A stretch of 64,000 bases of DNA from Halanaerobiales bacterium (GCA_016278485.1 JADQBT010000001.1:41530-105529), one strand, 5' to 3'; numbered from the stretch's first letter, positions 43,488-52,455 are shown. Numbers and translations: made by a program. The notes: generated by a model not told the origin, from the letters alone.

Positions 43488-44846
43488 ATGAATGAACTTA
43501 TTTTTCCTAAAAACTTTAAATGGGGAGCGGCAACTGCTTCTTATCAAATTGAAGGTGCTTATGCAGAAGATGGCAAAGGAGAGTCAATCTGGGATAATTT
43601 TTCTCACAAAAGAGGTAATATATTAAACGGAGATACAGGTAAGATAGCATGTGACCATTATCATCGCTTTACAGAAGATATTGAGTTGATTGATAAAATT
43701 GGCTTAGATACATATCGGTTTTCAATTAGTTGGCCACGTATTTTACCTAGAGGTAAGGGTCAGGTTAATCAAAAAGGTATTGATTTTTATAAAAGGCTTT
43801 GCAATAGTTTATTAGAGAAAGGTATAGAACCCGCGGTAACACTTTACCATTGGGATCTACCCCAAGCTTTGCAAGAAAAGGGTGGTTGGGCAAACCGTGA
43901 TACAGCCAAATACTTTAATGAATATGCAGAAATTGTTTTTTCTGAATTAGGTGATCTAGTTAAAACATGGATCACCCATAATGAGCCTTGGGTAGTTGCA
44001 TTTGTTGGTAATATATATGGTGAACATGCCCCAGGTAATAAAGATTATAAAAAAGGTATTCAGGTCTTACATAATTTATTATTATCACATGGTATGGCAG
44101 TAAGGACATTTCAGGATATGAATTTAGCAGGTGAGATAGGAATTACTTTAAATTTGGGGGATATTCAGCCTGCCACAGAAAAGCCCACAGATAAAGAAGC
44201 TGCAAGTTTACAGGATCAGTTACTTAATAGAATAACTCTTGAGCCGCTATTTAAGGGAAATTATCCAGAACAATTATTTGAAATATATACGAGCGAATTT
44301 GGTCCTATTGATATTGAATCAGGAGATTTAGAACTGATTAACAATCCGATTGATTTCTTAGGCATTAATTATTATACACGCAATATAATTAAAAATGATC
44401 CTCAGGCAAATGGCTTAGGGATTAGCGAAGTTAAACCAGCTGATAAAGAATACACCGAAATGAACTGGGAAGTCTATCCAGAAGGTTTATATAATGTATT
44501 AAAAAGAGTTAATGCTGATTATACGGATTTACCCCTTTATGTGACTGAAAATGGTGCCGCCTTTAATGATGAAATAAGTAATGACGGAAAAGTCCATGAT
44601 GAACGAAGAATTAGCTATTTGCAAGGGCACTTTCAAGCAGCCCATCAAGCTATTGAAGCAGGTATACCACTGCAAAGATATTATGTCTGGTCCTTAATGG
44701 ATAACTTTGAGTGGTCATATGGTTATACTAAAAGGTTTGGCCTGATATTTATTGATTATCAGAATAAACAGGAACGAATTTTAAAAGATAGTGCTTATTG
44801 GTATCAGAGCGTGATAGAACGTAATGGCTTAGTTCTCGATAATTAG
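43488..44846 (+). CDS. GH1 family beta-glucosidase
   Basis: 452 residues, normal for GH1. N-terminal FPKNFKWGAATASYQIEGA, catalytic acid/base Glu in ITHNEPWV and nucleophile Glu in YVTENGAAF, plus TLYHWDLPQAL and WSLMDNFEWSYGY. It hydrolyses beta-glucosides such as cellobiose; cytoplasmic, as no signal peptide is seen. It may act on sugars imported by the ABC system at 46-49 kb, although azlCD lies between on the other strand. 6-phospho-beta-glucosidase activity is less likely in the absence of PTS genes. It overlaps the azlD 3' end by 4 bases. Confidence 0.94.
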   Translation: MNELIFPKNFKWGAATASYQIEGAYAEDGKGESIWDNFSHKRGNILNGDTGKIACDHYHRFTEDIELIDKIGLDTYRFSISWPRILPRGKGQVNQKGIDFYKRLCNSLLEKGIEPAVTLYHWDLPQALQEKGGWANRDTAKYFNEYAEIVFSELGDLVKTWITHNEPWVVAFVGNIYGEHAPGNKDYKKGIQVLHNLLLSHGMAVRTFQDMNLAGEIGITLNLGDIQPATEKPTDKEAASLQDQLLNRITLEPLFKGNYPEQLFEIYTSEFGPIDIESGDLELINNPIDFLGINYYTRNIIKNDPQANGLGISEVKPADKEYTEMNWEVYPEGLYNVLKRVNADYTDLPLYVTENGAAFNDEISNDGKVHDERRISYLQGHFQAAHQAIEAGIPLQRYYVWSLMDNFEWSYGYTKRFGLIFIDYQNKQERILKDSAYWYQSVIERNGLVLDN

Positions 44847-45148
44847 AGAACTAATTGCCAGATTAGAACACCGCCTACTCCGCCAAGCACAACCAGAAAT
44901 AGGTTTAGTTCAAAATAGGCGATTACAATAGCAATAGCAGCGCCAAATAAGGCTGAATATAGCTGATCAGTTGAATATAAGATAGCAGGAAATATAAGAG
45001 CTCCCAGGACTGCATAGGGGATAAAATATAATACTCTTTTTAAAAATGGATTTAAGCGGTCAGAAGAGAAAAAATATAATGGCAATAGTCTTGGTAAATA
45101 AGTAACAATAGTCATGCCTAATATTAAAATTAAGATATCTTTACTCAT
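44843..45148 (-). CDS. azlD: AzlD-type branched-chain amino acid export subunit
   Basis: 101 residues from ATG 45148 (MSKDILILILGM), which has GAGGTGG 6 bases upstream; an in-frame codon further upstream lies inside azlC and is not needed. Four membrane segments, with the family motif TYLPRLLPLYFF. AzlD forms a branched-chain amino acid exporter with AzlC, whose 3' end it overlaps by 8 bases. Confidence 0.92.
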   Translation of the reverse strand: MSKDILILILGMTIVTYLPRLLPLYFFSSDRLNPFLKRVLYFIPYAVLGALIFPAILYSTDQLYSALFGAAIAIVIAYFELNLFLVVLGGVGGVLIWQLVL

Positions 45149-45857
45149 CAATAGCCACCTCGTCAGTAAAAATAGCTGCTCCAATTAATGATGTAATAAC
45201 TGTAATTAAAACAATTTGCCAACCTTCAGATATCTGGCTGAGAAAAGCTGGACCCCAGAAAAAGATTGAGCTAAAAAACATGGCCAGAAGTGAGACTGAC
45301 AAGAACTTATGTGATTTTTTTAGTCCAGGAACAAGTAAGCCAATAAACATTGCATAAAGTGCAATTCCCATACTATCTTGTATAATATAAGGTAGATTAG
45401 TTCCAAGTATACTTCCTAAAAATGTACCGCCAACCCAACCTGCATAACCTGTAAAACTAACACCAATCATATACCAAGGTGCAAGGTTACAGCCAGGTTC
45501 AAGGGATAATAAAGCAAAAGACTCATCAGTGATGCCAAAGCCAATTATTGGAGTTATAACATCAGGTTGATCTGATGCAATTTTTTGTGATAAAGAAGCT
45601 GACATAATAAAATGTCTAAAATTTATTATAAAAGTAGTTAAAATTACTTCAGGAATCGTTACACTGGCTGCTAACAAACGTACGGCAATTAGCTGACTTG
45701 CGCCGGCATAGACCATAATTGACATCAGAGTTGTTTCATATATTGAAAGCCCAATATTTCGGGCCAGAATCCCAAAAGTAAAAGCAATTGGTAGATAGCC
45801 AAAAGCAATAGGTAGTCCTTTTTTAAAACCTTTACTGAAGTTAATAGTTGAGTTGAT
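45141..45857 (-). CDS. azlC: AzlC-type branched-chain amino acid export subunit with a non-canonical start
   Basis: About 238 residues. Clear AzlC homology (GFKKGLPIAFGYLPIAFTFG, then MVYAGASQ, then NFRHFIMSASL) extends about 44 codons upstream of the first ATG (45725), in frame and without a stop. The ribosome site AAAGGGGG (near 45866-45873) is followed 8 bases later by ATC (45857-45855), not ATG, GTG or TTG. I therefore place the start at this ATC. The alternatives are a recently lost start codon or translation from ATT a few codons on. A start at 45725 would lack the first membrane region. Predicted partner: AzlD. Confidence 0.8.
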   Translation of the reverse strand: MNSTINFSKGFKKGLPIAFGYLPIAFTFGILARNIGLSIYETTLMSIMVYAGASQLIAVRLLAASVTIPEVILTTFIINFRHFIMSASLSQKIASDQPDVITPIIGFGITDESFALLSLEPGCNLAPWYMIGVSFTGYAGWVGGTFLGSILGTNLPYIIQDSMGIALYAMFIGLLVPGLKKSHKFLSVSLLAMFFSSIFFWGPAFLSQISEGWQIVLITVITSLIGAAIFTDEVAIDE

Positions 45858-45949
45858 ATGCTTTACCCCCTTTAATAAATATTTAATCTATTATAATAAA
45901 TATTAGTCTTTAAAACAAGTTTAAAATACAAATTATTATCTTGGTTAAG

Positions 45950-45978
45950 TTGAGAGAGTAACAATTTTGTAATATAAT
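45950..45978 (+). promoter_or_regulatory. Promoter of the sugar ABC operon
   Basis: TTGAGA (45950-45955), 17-base spacer, TATAAT (45973-45978), 41 bases before the binding-protein ATG. Confidence 0.75.
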
Positions 45979-46019
45979 AATAATTGATTGGATATAAAAA
46001 ATTTATTAGGAGGAAACTC

Positions 46020-47330
46020 ATGAAAAGAAAATTAGTTATCATTTCATTGGTTTTATTGCTTAGTCTAAGCTTAATTAGTGGTAGTTTATGGGCAGCAGAA
46101 CCTTATGCAGGTACAACCATTCGCGTACTGGCCTGGGCAGATGCTCATACTGCTGCTGTTAAGAAGTTAATTCCTGAGTTTGAAGAAGAGACAGGTATTG
46201 ATGTTGTATTTGATGATTTACCATCATCTTCTTTAATGGAAAAAGCAGCTATGAATTTAACAAGTGAGACAGGCACTTATGATCTTGTTGCTGTCGATGA
46301 ACCTTTTATGCCTCGTTTTGCTAAATTTTTTATTGATTACAATAATTGGCCACAAGATACAACTTACTATAGTCAAGTTAAAGTGAATAACCTTGCAGAT
46401 GCTGCGGTAATGGGTGCAACTTGGCAGAATAAAGTTGCTGGATTACCAATTAACGGTAATGTTTATATGAGTGTTTATCGTAAAGATTTATTAGAAGATC
46501 CAGCTGAAAAAGAAGCTTTCAAAAAAGAATATGGTTATGAGTTAAAAGCTCCCCAAAACTTAGATCAATTACTGGATATTTGTAAATTCTTTTATCGACC
46601 AGATGAGAATTTATATGGTTGGGGACCATTTACTATGACTTCTGAAGGTTTGACAGTTGAGGCAATGTGGATTTTAAGAAGTTTCGGTACTGGTATTTTA
46701 ACGGAAGACCTCCAGCCTGCTCTGGACAAAGAAAAGGCGGTTGCTGCCTTTGATTTTTACAAAAAATTATTGGAAACAAGCCCTCCCGGAAAACTAGCCT
46801 ATGGACATCCTGAAAGAATCCAGGCTATGAATATGGGTCAACTTGTCTTTATGTTACAATGGCCGGCAATTATTCCATCACATGAAAATGAAGAAGAATC
46901 ACTAGTAGTTGGGAAAATGGGTTATATGAAAAATCCAGCTGGACCTGCTAGAGCAGCTGCCGTTACAGGTGTCTGGGCACTTGGTATGCCAGAAGCCAGT
47001 CAAAATAAAAAAGCCGCAGCAGAATTTGCTTATTGGTGGGCAAGTAAAGATGCAGGTTTGAAACTTGTTGAAAATGGTATGAGCCCAGTTAGAAAAGATC
47101 TATTATCTGATTCTGAATTACAAAACACGCATCCCTGGTATGAAGCGCAACTTGAAAATTTCACGATTGGTGTTAATAGACCAAGATTTCCAGAATATAG
47201 TCAGATCTCAGAGATAGTAAGATCATATTTTGCAGAGGCTATTAATGGTGAAATGACAAGTACAGAAGCAGTTGAGATGATGGATCAAAAAATCAAGGAA
47301 GTACTAGACGAGTATGGATACCTTAAATAA
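46020..47330 (+). CDS. Sugar ABC transporter substrate-binding protein (SBP family 1)
   Basis: 436 residues from ATG 46020, 7 bases after AGGAGG; the frame is open 12 codons upstream but without a site. Sec signal peptide (MKRKLVII, hydrophobic core, likely cut after LWA) with no lipobox Cys. The mature part has the family-1 fold: TIRVLAWADAHTAAVKKLIPEFEEETGI, YDLVAVDEPFMPRF, and a late SPVRKDLL motif. It probably binds an oligosaccharide, perhaps a beta-glucoside in view of the nearby GH1 enzyme; the ligand is inference. Confidence 0.92.
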   Translation: MKRKLVIISLVLLLSLSLISGSLWAAEPYAGTTIRVLAWADAHTAAVKKLIPEFEEETGIDVVFDDLPSSSLMEKAAMNLTSETGTYDLVAVDEPFMPRFAKFFIDYNNWPQDTTYYSQVKVNNLADAAVMGATWQNKVAGLPINGNVYMSVYRKDLLEDPAEKEAFKKEYGYELKAPQNLDQLLDICKFFYRPDENLYGWGPFTMTSEGLTVEAMWILRSFGTGILTEDLQPALDKEKAVAAFDFYKKLLETSPPGKLAYGHPERIQAMNMGQLVFMLQWPAIIPSHENEEESLVVGKMGYMKNPAGPARAAAVTGVWALGMPEASQNKKAAAEFAYWWASKDAGLKLVENGMSPVRKDLLSDSELQNTHPWYEAQLENFTIGVNRPRFPEYSQISEIVRSYFAEAINGEMTSTEAVEMMDQKIKEVLDEYGYLK

Positions 47331-48240
47331 AATCATAAACTGGTTTACTGATGGTAGCTCAAATAAATTGAGCTACCATTATTTTTCCAGAAAGTTTACA
47401 CCAATGGCTTTTATTGGTCCTGCCTTACTTGTTATGGCTATACTTTTAGTTTTTCCACTGCTATTTTCATTTAAGTTGTCTTTCCAACAATGGCATATGA
47501 TCGAACAGGCATCACCATTTTGGATAGGTTTAGATAATTATTTCGAATTATTAGCTAATAAACAGTTCTGGAATTCATTTGGTTTACAATTGCTCTTTGT
47601 AGTGGTTGCAGTCTCCTTTGAATTATTAATTGGTTTACTAGTTGCTGTTTTACTGAATAGAGAGTTTCCAGGTAACAAAATTATTCGAGCTTTATTGCTT
47701 CTGCCAATTTTTATTTTGCCAGTTGTATCTGGACTAACCTTTAGGTTTATGTATAACCCTCAATATGGTGCTATTAATTATTTTTTAAAACTAATTGGCT
47801 TCAATTCTATCGCCTGGCTTAGTCATCCCGAAACTGCTTTTGCAGCTATTATTATTCAAGATATCTGGCGGATGTGGCCATTTATGTTTATGATTTTGTT
47901 TGCCGGGCTATCTTCTTTACCAGAAGAACCATATGAAGCTGCTATTATAGATGGTGCTTCGCGTTGGCGAACCTTTTTACATATTACCTTACCTTTGCTG
48001 AAGCCAACAATCATGACAGCTATCATTTTGCGAACAGTTGATGCGTTGAAAGCCTTCTCAGAAATTTTCGTGATGACTAGTGGTGGACCTGGTAATGCTA
48101 CTACATTATTATCAGTTCATATCTATAAGTCTGCCTTTAAATTTTGGGAGTTAGGATATTCAGCAGCATCTTCATATATGCTAGTATTTATAGCAATGAT
48201 ATTTACGGTCTTACTGGTTAGAAATATGTTTAGTGAATAG
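47314..48240 (+). CDS. Sugar ABC transporter permease, MalF/UgpA type
   Basis: 308 residues, six membrane segments, coupling loop EAAIIDGASRWRTFLHITLPLLKP, and FVMTSGGPGNATTLLSVHIYK. The frame starts at ATG 47314, overlapping the binding-protein gene by 17 bases, but no good ribosome site precedes it. The first 28 or so residues are an extension before the usual family start (RKFTPMAFIGPALLV). That extension contains a 12-bp hairpin plus T-rich tract at 47351-47386. A downstream start at ATG 47404 is possible but also lacks a clear site. Confidence 0.9.
   Translation: MDTLNKIINWFTDGSSNKLSYHYFSRKFTPMAFIGPALLVMAILLVFPLLFSFKLSFQQWHMIEQASPFWIGLDNYFELLANKQFWNSFGLQLLFVVVAVSFELLIGLLVAVLLNREFPGNKIIRALLLLPIFILPVVSGLTFRFMYNPQYGAINYFLKLIGFNSIAWLSHPETAFAAIIIQDIWRMWPFMFMILFAGLSSLPEEPYEAAIIDGASRWRTFLHITLPLLKPTIMTAIILRTVDALKAFSEIFVMTSGGPGNATTLLSVHIYKSAFKFWELGYSAASSYMLVFIAMIFTVLLVRNMFSE
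47351..47386 (+). other. Terminator-like hairpin inside the 5' end of the sugar permease gene
   Basis: A perfect 12-bp stem (47351-47362 with 47368-47379) with a 5-base loop, followed by a T-rich tract (TATTTTT). It starts 20 bases after the binding-protein stop, the position where importer operons often carry an attenuating stem-loop, but here it lies within the annotated reading frame of the permease. Confidence 0.75.
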
Positions 48241-48252
48241 AGGTGTTAATTA

Positions 48253-49089
48253 ATGCATAAATTTAAAAGCTGGTCTCGCTGGAAGAAGGGGTTGTTTTTT
48301 TTAACAGTCTTTATTATTTTGTTTGTTGAACTTTTTCCGATTTTTATGGTAGTAACTACTAGTTTTAAGCCAAAACTGCAAATCTGGACTTCAAAATCTC
48401 CTTTTGAGCTCTTTAGACCAACATTTAAAAATTATTTACAAGTTTTTAAGGATCGTAACTTTGCTAAATATATAAAAAACAGTCTGATTATCGCCTCTAT
48501 AACTACTTTTATAGCATTATTTTTAGGTTCATTGGCAGCTTATGGTTTTGCTAGATTTAAATTTAGGGGAAACTTTCTATTGAGTATGGGTGTCTTGGCC
48601 AGTAGGATGATACCACCAATTACCTTAAGTGTTCCAATCTTTATTTTGATTTCAGAGTGGAAGTTACTTGATACCTATTTTTCCATGATCTTAGCTCATA
48701 TTAGTTTTAGCCTGCCATATGTCATTTGGTTACTCTTACCTTTCTTTAAGGGAATACCTGCTTCCTATGAAGAAGCAGCGATGTTAGACGGATGTAGTAG
48801 GCAGCGAGTCTTTTTCTCAATTTTTTTACCACTTGTTGCACCAGGCTTAGTGGTGGCAGCCATTTTTACATTTATGTTATCCTGGAATGATTTTTTATAT
48901 GCTCTTGTTTTAACAAGTTCACGAGCAAAGACTGCTCCCCTGGCAGTTAGTGAATTTATTGGTCAATTTGCCCCTGAGTGGGGTATGATGACTGCAGCTG
49001 GGACTGTCTTTTTAATTCCTGTCTTTATTTTTGCACTCGGATTACAAAAATATATTATCCATGGCTTAGCATTTGGTGGAGACAAGTAG
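48253..49089 (+). CDS. Sugar ABC transporter permease, MalG/UgpE type
   Basis: 278 residues, six membrane segments, family start VELFPIFMVVTTSFKP and coupling loop EAAMLDGCSRQRVFFSIFLPLVAPG. It begins 12 bases after the MalF-type gene with GAGGTG upstream. No ATPase gene follows; a shared MsmK/UgpC-type ATPase elsewhere is presumably used, as is common for family-1 sugar importers in Firmicutes. Confidence 0.93.
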   Translation: MHKFKSWSRWKKGLFFLTVFIILFVELFPIFMVVTTSFKPKLQIWTSKSPFELFRPTFKNYLQVFKDRNFAKYIKNSLIIASITTFIALFLGSLAAYGFARFKFRGNFLLSMGVLASRMIPPITLSVPIFILISEWKLLDTYFSMILAHISFSLPYVIWLLLPFFKGIPASYEEAAMLDGCSRQRVFFSIFLPLVAPGLVVAAIFTFMLSWNDFLYALVLTSSRAKTAPLAVSEFIGQFAPEWGMMTAAGTVFLIPVFIFALGLQKYIIHGLAFGGDK

Positions 49090-49162
49090 ATTATTTGCAG
49101 GAGATTTCAGTAAGAGCATGAATATAATTAAAGAAAGTTTTTAAGTTGGAGGAGTTGTAATT

Positions 49163-51025
49163 TTGCTATTAACAAATAGATTAAAAAATATTATTGTATT
49201 TCCAGTCTTATTGCTAGTTATATTTTCAGTGATTGGTCTGTTGACATTTAAGGTAGATGCTGCTGCAGAAGAAAGACTAGTGGATATTGTTGATCAATTT
49301 ATCCAGGAAAATATGGAACAAAAACATGTGCCAGGACTTGTCATTAGTGTTGTTAAAGATGGGGAACTAATATTAAAAAAAGGTTTTGGTTATGCTGACT
49401 TAGAAAAAAATATAGAAGTTGATCCTAATCAAACTCTTTTCCGGATTGAATCTGTCAGTCAATTATTTGTAGCTACTTCTGTTATCCAGTTAGCTGAAGA
49501 AGGAAAGCTTAAATTAAATGATGATATTAATCAACATCTAAAATCTTTTAAATTTCCAGAAACATATGCAGAACCAATCCGTGTCTTTGATCTTTTGCAT
49601 CATACTACTGGATTTGATGAAAGGATAATTGGAACTGCTGTGCGTGATTTCCATAATAGAATTGAGTTAAAAGAATATCTGGCTGAAAATATGCCAGCTA
49701 GAATCAGAAAACCGGGCCAGGTAGCTCAATATAGCCATTACGGTATGGCACTAGCAGGCTATTTAGTTGAAGAGACTACTGGTCAATCATATGCTGATTA
49801 TCTTAAGCAACATATTTTTAATCCATTAAATATGAACAGTTCATATCCATTTACAACTGAAGAAAATATCGGTCAGTTAGCAAAAGAATATAATTACTTT
49901 GCTGGACAATTAGAATCTCTGCCTAGGATTGAATATCATGCCTATCCAGCTAGATCAGTTTTAACAACAGCTGCTGATATGGCAAAATTCATGAATGCAC
50001 ATTTATCGCAAGCAGACAATATTTTAGATTCTCAATTTTTAACACAAATGCATACAAGTTTTCTTGATAAACCAGAAGGGGCTTTTGGTTATACACATGG
50101 CTTTTCTGAATCATTCCAGAACGGGCAGCGATATCTTGGCGCTAATGGAGGTGGACTTGGGTTTGGTGCAGCTACCAAACTAGATTTAGAAAATAATATT
50201 GGTGTCTTTGTTGCTGCAAATGGGCCTGATTTTATTACAGCTTCTAGTATCAGTGAAAGACTTGTAAATAGGGTTTTGAAATATTATTCTGGAGATGAAG
50301 CTAAGCAAATAGTGCCAAAAGCTAATAAACTTACTCTTGGCAATTTAGAAGATTATGCAGGTTTTTATCGGTCTATAAATCATCCCCATCAAAGTGTAGC
50401 CAAGTTATTTATGATTCTTAGCTCACCAGATAGAAATATTCAGGTGGTTGATCAAAAATTAAAATTTGAAAATCAAGAGTATCAACCTATTGGAGAAGCT
50501 GTTTTCCAAAGTAATACAGGTGATTTAATATATTTCAAAGAATATAATGATCAGCTATTTTTAAATCCAGCTGGGGGTAGCTATCAAAAAATACCCCGTT
50601 ATGAAAGCTTATTAATACATGCGGTATTATTAATATTTTTTATCTTTATATTTTTTATGATTTTCTTGATAAAAGGTTTAACACCACTATTTAGATTTAT
50701 CTTTAGAAAAGAGGTAAAATCAGATTTTCTGGAGATATTAATAGCTGTTGCAAGTTTATTGGCTGTTGTATTTTTATCAAGTTGGATTCTATATCCTCTG
50801 CTAGGATTAGAAAATATTTTATTTATTATTTTTGGATTGCCAACAGTGATGAACTATTTATTATATCTACCACCTATTTTTTCTCTCTTAACAATAATTT
50901 CAGTAGTAATTTGGTATAGAAGGAGAAAAGAGAAGCGTACTGGTGGAAGTAAGTTTATAATTTTTTCTTTCTTTGCATCCGCATTTGGTTATTTAATCAT
51001 TTTAAAATATTATAATTTGCTTTAG
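49163..51025 (+). CDS. Serine beta-lactamase-like (class C / PBP-like) membrane protein with altered catalytic motifs
   Basis: 620 residues. An N-terminal membrane anchor or signal (NIIVFPVLLLVIFSVIGLL) is followed by a beta-lactamase-family domain to about residue 370, a beta-rich middle section, and about four membrane helices after residue 475. The active-site serine is kept (Ser97) but SxxK reads SVSQ (Gln100 for Lys), the YxN motif reads YSH (residues 190-192), and the third motif reads ANGG (327-330) where homologues have GHGG. It may be inactive, or a binding or regulatory protein. TTG 49163 follows GGAGGAG. No obvious operon partner. Confidence 0.82.
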   Translation: MLLTNRLKNIIVFPVLLLVIFSVIGLLTFKVDAAAEERLVDIVDQFIQENMEQKHVPGLVISVVKDGELILKKGFGYADLEKNIEVDPNQTLFRIESVSQLFVATSVIQLAEEGKLKLNDDINQHLKSFKFPETYAEPIRVFDLLHHTTGFDERIIGTAVRDFHNRIELKEYLAENMPARIRKPGQVAQYSHYGMALAGYLVEETTGQSYADYLKQHIFNPLNMNSSYPFTTEENIGQLAKEYNYFAGQLESLPRIEYHAYPARSVLTTAADMAKFMNAHLSQADNILDSQFLTQMHTSFLDKPEGAFGYTHGFSESFQNGQRYLGANGGGLGFGAATKLDLENNIGVFVAANGPDFITASSISERLVNRVLKYYSGDEAKQIVPKANKLTLGNLEDYAGFYRSINHPHQSVAKLFMILSSPDRNIQVVDQKLKFENQEYQPIGEAVFQSNTGDLIYFKEYNDQLFLNPAGGSYQKIPRYESLLIHAVLLIFFIFIFFMIFLIKGLTPLFRFIFRKEVKSDFLEILIAVASLLAVVFLSSWILYPLLGLENILFIIFGLPTVMNYLLYLPPIFSLLTIISVVIWYRRRKEKRTGGSKFIIFSFFASAFGYLIILKYYNLL

Positions 51026-51107
51026 CTTAATTTAATTATAAATGGTATTAACTCCTCATTAGGAATAAGTATTATATGAAAAAGTTATGAAATAGAGGGG
51101 GGATAAG

Positions 51108-52160
51108 ATGTTATTAGATAATAAGATTGTGCAAGAGTATCGTCAAAAAAGAGAAATTTATTTAAAATTTGCTAATACTGTGCATGATTTGTTAGAAAAT
51201 ATTTTAGGTGAAACAACTATACCAATTCATTCTATTAATTCACGTACGAAAGAAGTTGAAAGTTTATCTGAAAAAATTCGTAGGCCTGATAAAAATTATC
51301 AACAATTAAAAGAAATTACTGATTTAGTTGGTATTAGAATAACTACTTATTTTGAAGATGATATTGATCAAGTAGCTGAAATTGTTGAAGATAGTTTTAT
51401 TATTGATCATAAAAATTCGACTGATAAAAGGAAGGATTTTGATTATTCTCAGTTTGGCTATAATTCTCTGCATAAGATAGCAAGGATTAAACAAACTCAG
51501 GTTGAGGCAACTAAATATTTTAAGTTTAAAGATTTATATTTTGAGATTCAAATTCGATCTATTTTGCAACATGCCTGGGCGGAAGTGGAACATGATCTTG
51601 GTTATAAACATCGTAAAGAGATTCCGGGAGAGTTAAAAAGACGTTTTGCTAGATTGTCGGCTTTAATGGAAGTAGCAGATGAAGAGTTTATAAATCTTAG
51701 AAATAGGATTAATGCCTATGAATTAGAACTAGCTGCGAAAATGAAAAAAGAACCAGAAAAAGTACCTATAGATAAAATTTCAATTAGAAAATTTATTGAA
51801 CAGAATGAAACAATGGACGAACTAATTGATTATTTTTCTAATTGGTTTGGTAAAAGAGAAATGAGTACCGGTATTGAAGATTATTACATTGGCGATGTTG
51901 TAAGAGGCTTACCTTACATAGGTATTCTTAATATTGCCGATTTAAAGACAGATTTAAGAAAAAACGTTGCTCTAATAAAAGAAAGTATCAATTATGTATT
52001 TTCAGATGAAAAAAAGGGTTCAGGCTGGCATCCTAGTATGATAATTTTTGTCCTTATACTGGCCAGGATTGCAATTGAAAATAAAGAAAAAGAAGCAAAT
52101 AAGATATATCAACAGTTAAAAATTGAGATTGGATCTGATTTTATTGAAAAATTTTATTGA
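51108..52160 (+). CDS. RelA/SpoT synthetase-domain protein with C-terminal helical extension
   Basis: 350 residues. The first 210 or so hold a (p)ppGpp-synthetase-type domain: ITDLVGIRITTYFEDD, GYNSLH (substrate contact) and EIQIRSILQHAWAEVEHDLGY. There is no HD hydrolase domain and no TGS/ACT region, so it is not the housekeeping Rel. The last 140 residues are mostly helical and unrecognised. Likely a small alarmone synthetase or a related nucleotide or tRNA pyrophosphotransferase; sequence alone does not decide. ATG 51108 follows GAGGGGGG. It is a single gene just before csp, whose promoter overlaps its last codons. Confidence 0.85.
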   Translation: MLLDNKIVQEYRQKREIYLKFANTVHDLLENILGETTIPIHSINSRTKEVESLSEKIRRPDKNYQQLKEITDLVGIRITTYFEDDIDQVAEIVEDSFIIDHKNSTDKRKDFDYSQFGYNSLHKIARIKQTQVEATKYFKFKDLYFEIQIRSILQHAWAEVEHDLGYKHRKEIPGELKRRFARLSALMEVADEEFINLRNRINAYELELAAKMKKEPEKVPIDKISIRKFIEQNETMDELIDYFSNWFGKREMSTGIEDYYIGDVVRGLPYIGILNIADLKTDLRKNVALIKESINYVFSDEKKGSGWHPSMIIFVLILARIAIENKEKEANKIYQQLKIEIGSDFIEKFY

Positions 52161-52185
52161 CAAGCTAGTAATTTTGTGTTAGCAT
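52157..52185 (+). promoter_or_regulatory. Promoter of the cold-shock protein gene
   Basis: TTGACA (52157-52162), overlapping the RelA/SpoT-gene stop, 17-base spacer, TAGCAT (52180-52185) with a TGT extended -10. The leader is about 60 bases. Confidence 0.7.
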
Positions 52186-52251
52186 TTAATTGGTGAGAAG
52201 GAAAAAAATAAGAAACATTCTCTCACTTAAAAATTAGGAGGAAGATATTTA

Positions 52252-52455
52252 ATGGTTTACACAGGAAAAGTTAAGTGGTTTGATGGTAAAAAAGGGTTCG
52301 GTTTTATTGAGAGAGAAGAAGGCGACGACGTATTTGTTCATTTCTCAGCAATTGAAGAAGACGGCTTCAAAAACCTTGAAGAAGGTCAAGAAGTAGAGTT
52401 CGAAATTGTTGAAGGAGACCGTGGCCCACAAGCCGCTAATGTAACAAAACTGTAA
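52252..52455 (+). CDS. csp: Cold-shock protein (CspA/CspB family)
   Basis: 67 residues. Single cold-shock domain with RNP1 KGFGFIE and RNP2 DVFVHFSAI, and the usual start [10 protein letters not shown]. It is a single-strand nucleic-acid-binding RNA chaperone, often highly expressed. Codons and the strong AGGAGG site suggest high expression. It has its own promoter and terminator. Confidence 0.97.
   Translation: MVYTGKVKWFDGKKGFGFIEREEGDDVFVHFSAIEEDGFKNLEEGQEVEFEIVEGDRGPQAANVTKL

Noticed and set aside
51108..52160. Firm assignment of the RelA/SpoT protein as a toxic anti-phage enzyme
   Set aside because: No adjacent antitoxin or defence genes, and the C-terminal region cannot be matched by eye; kept as RelA/SpoT-domain protein only.
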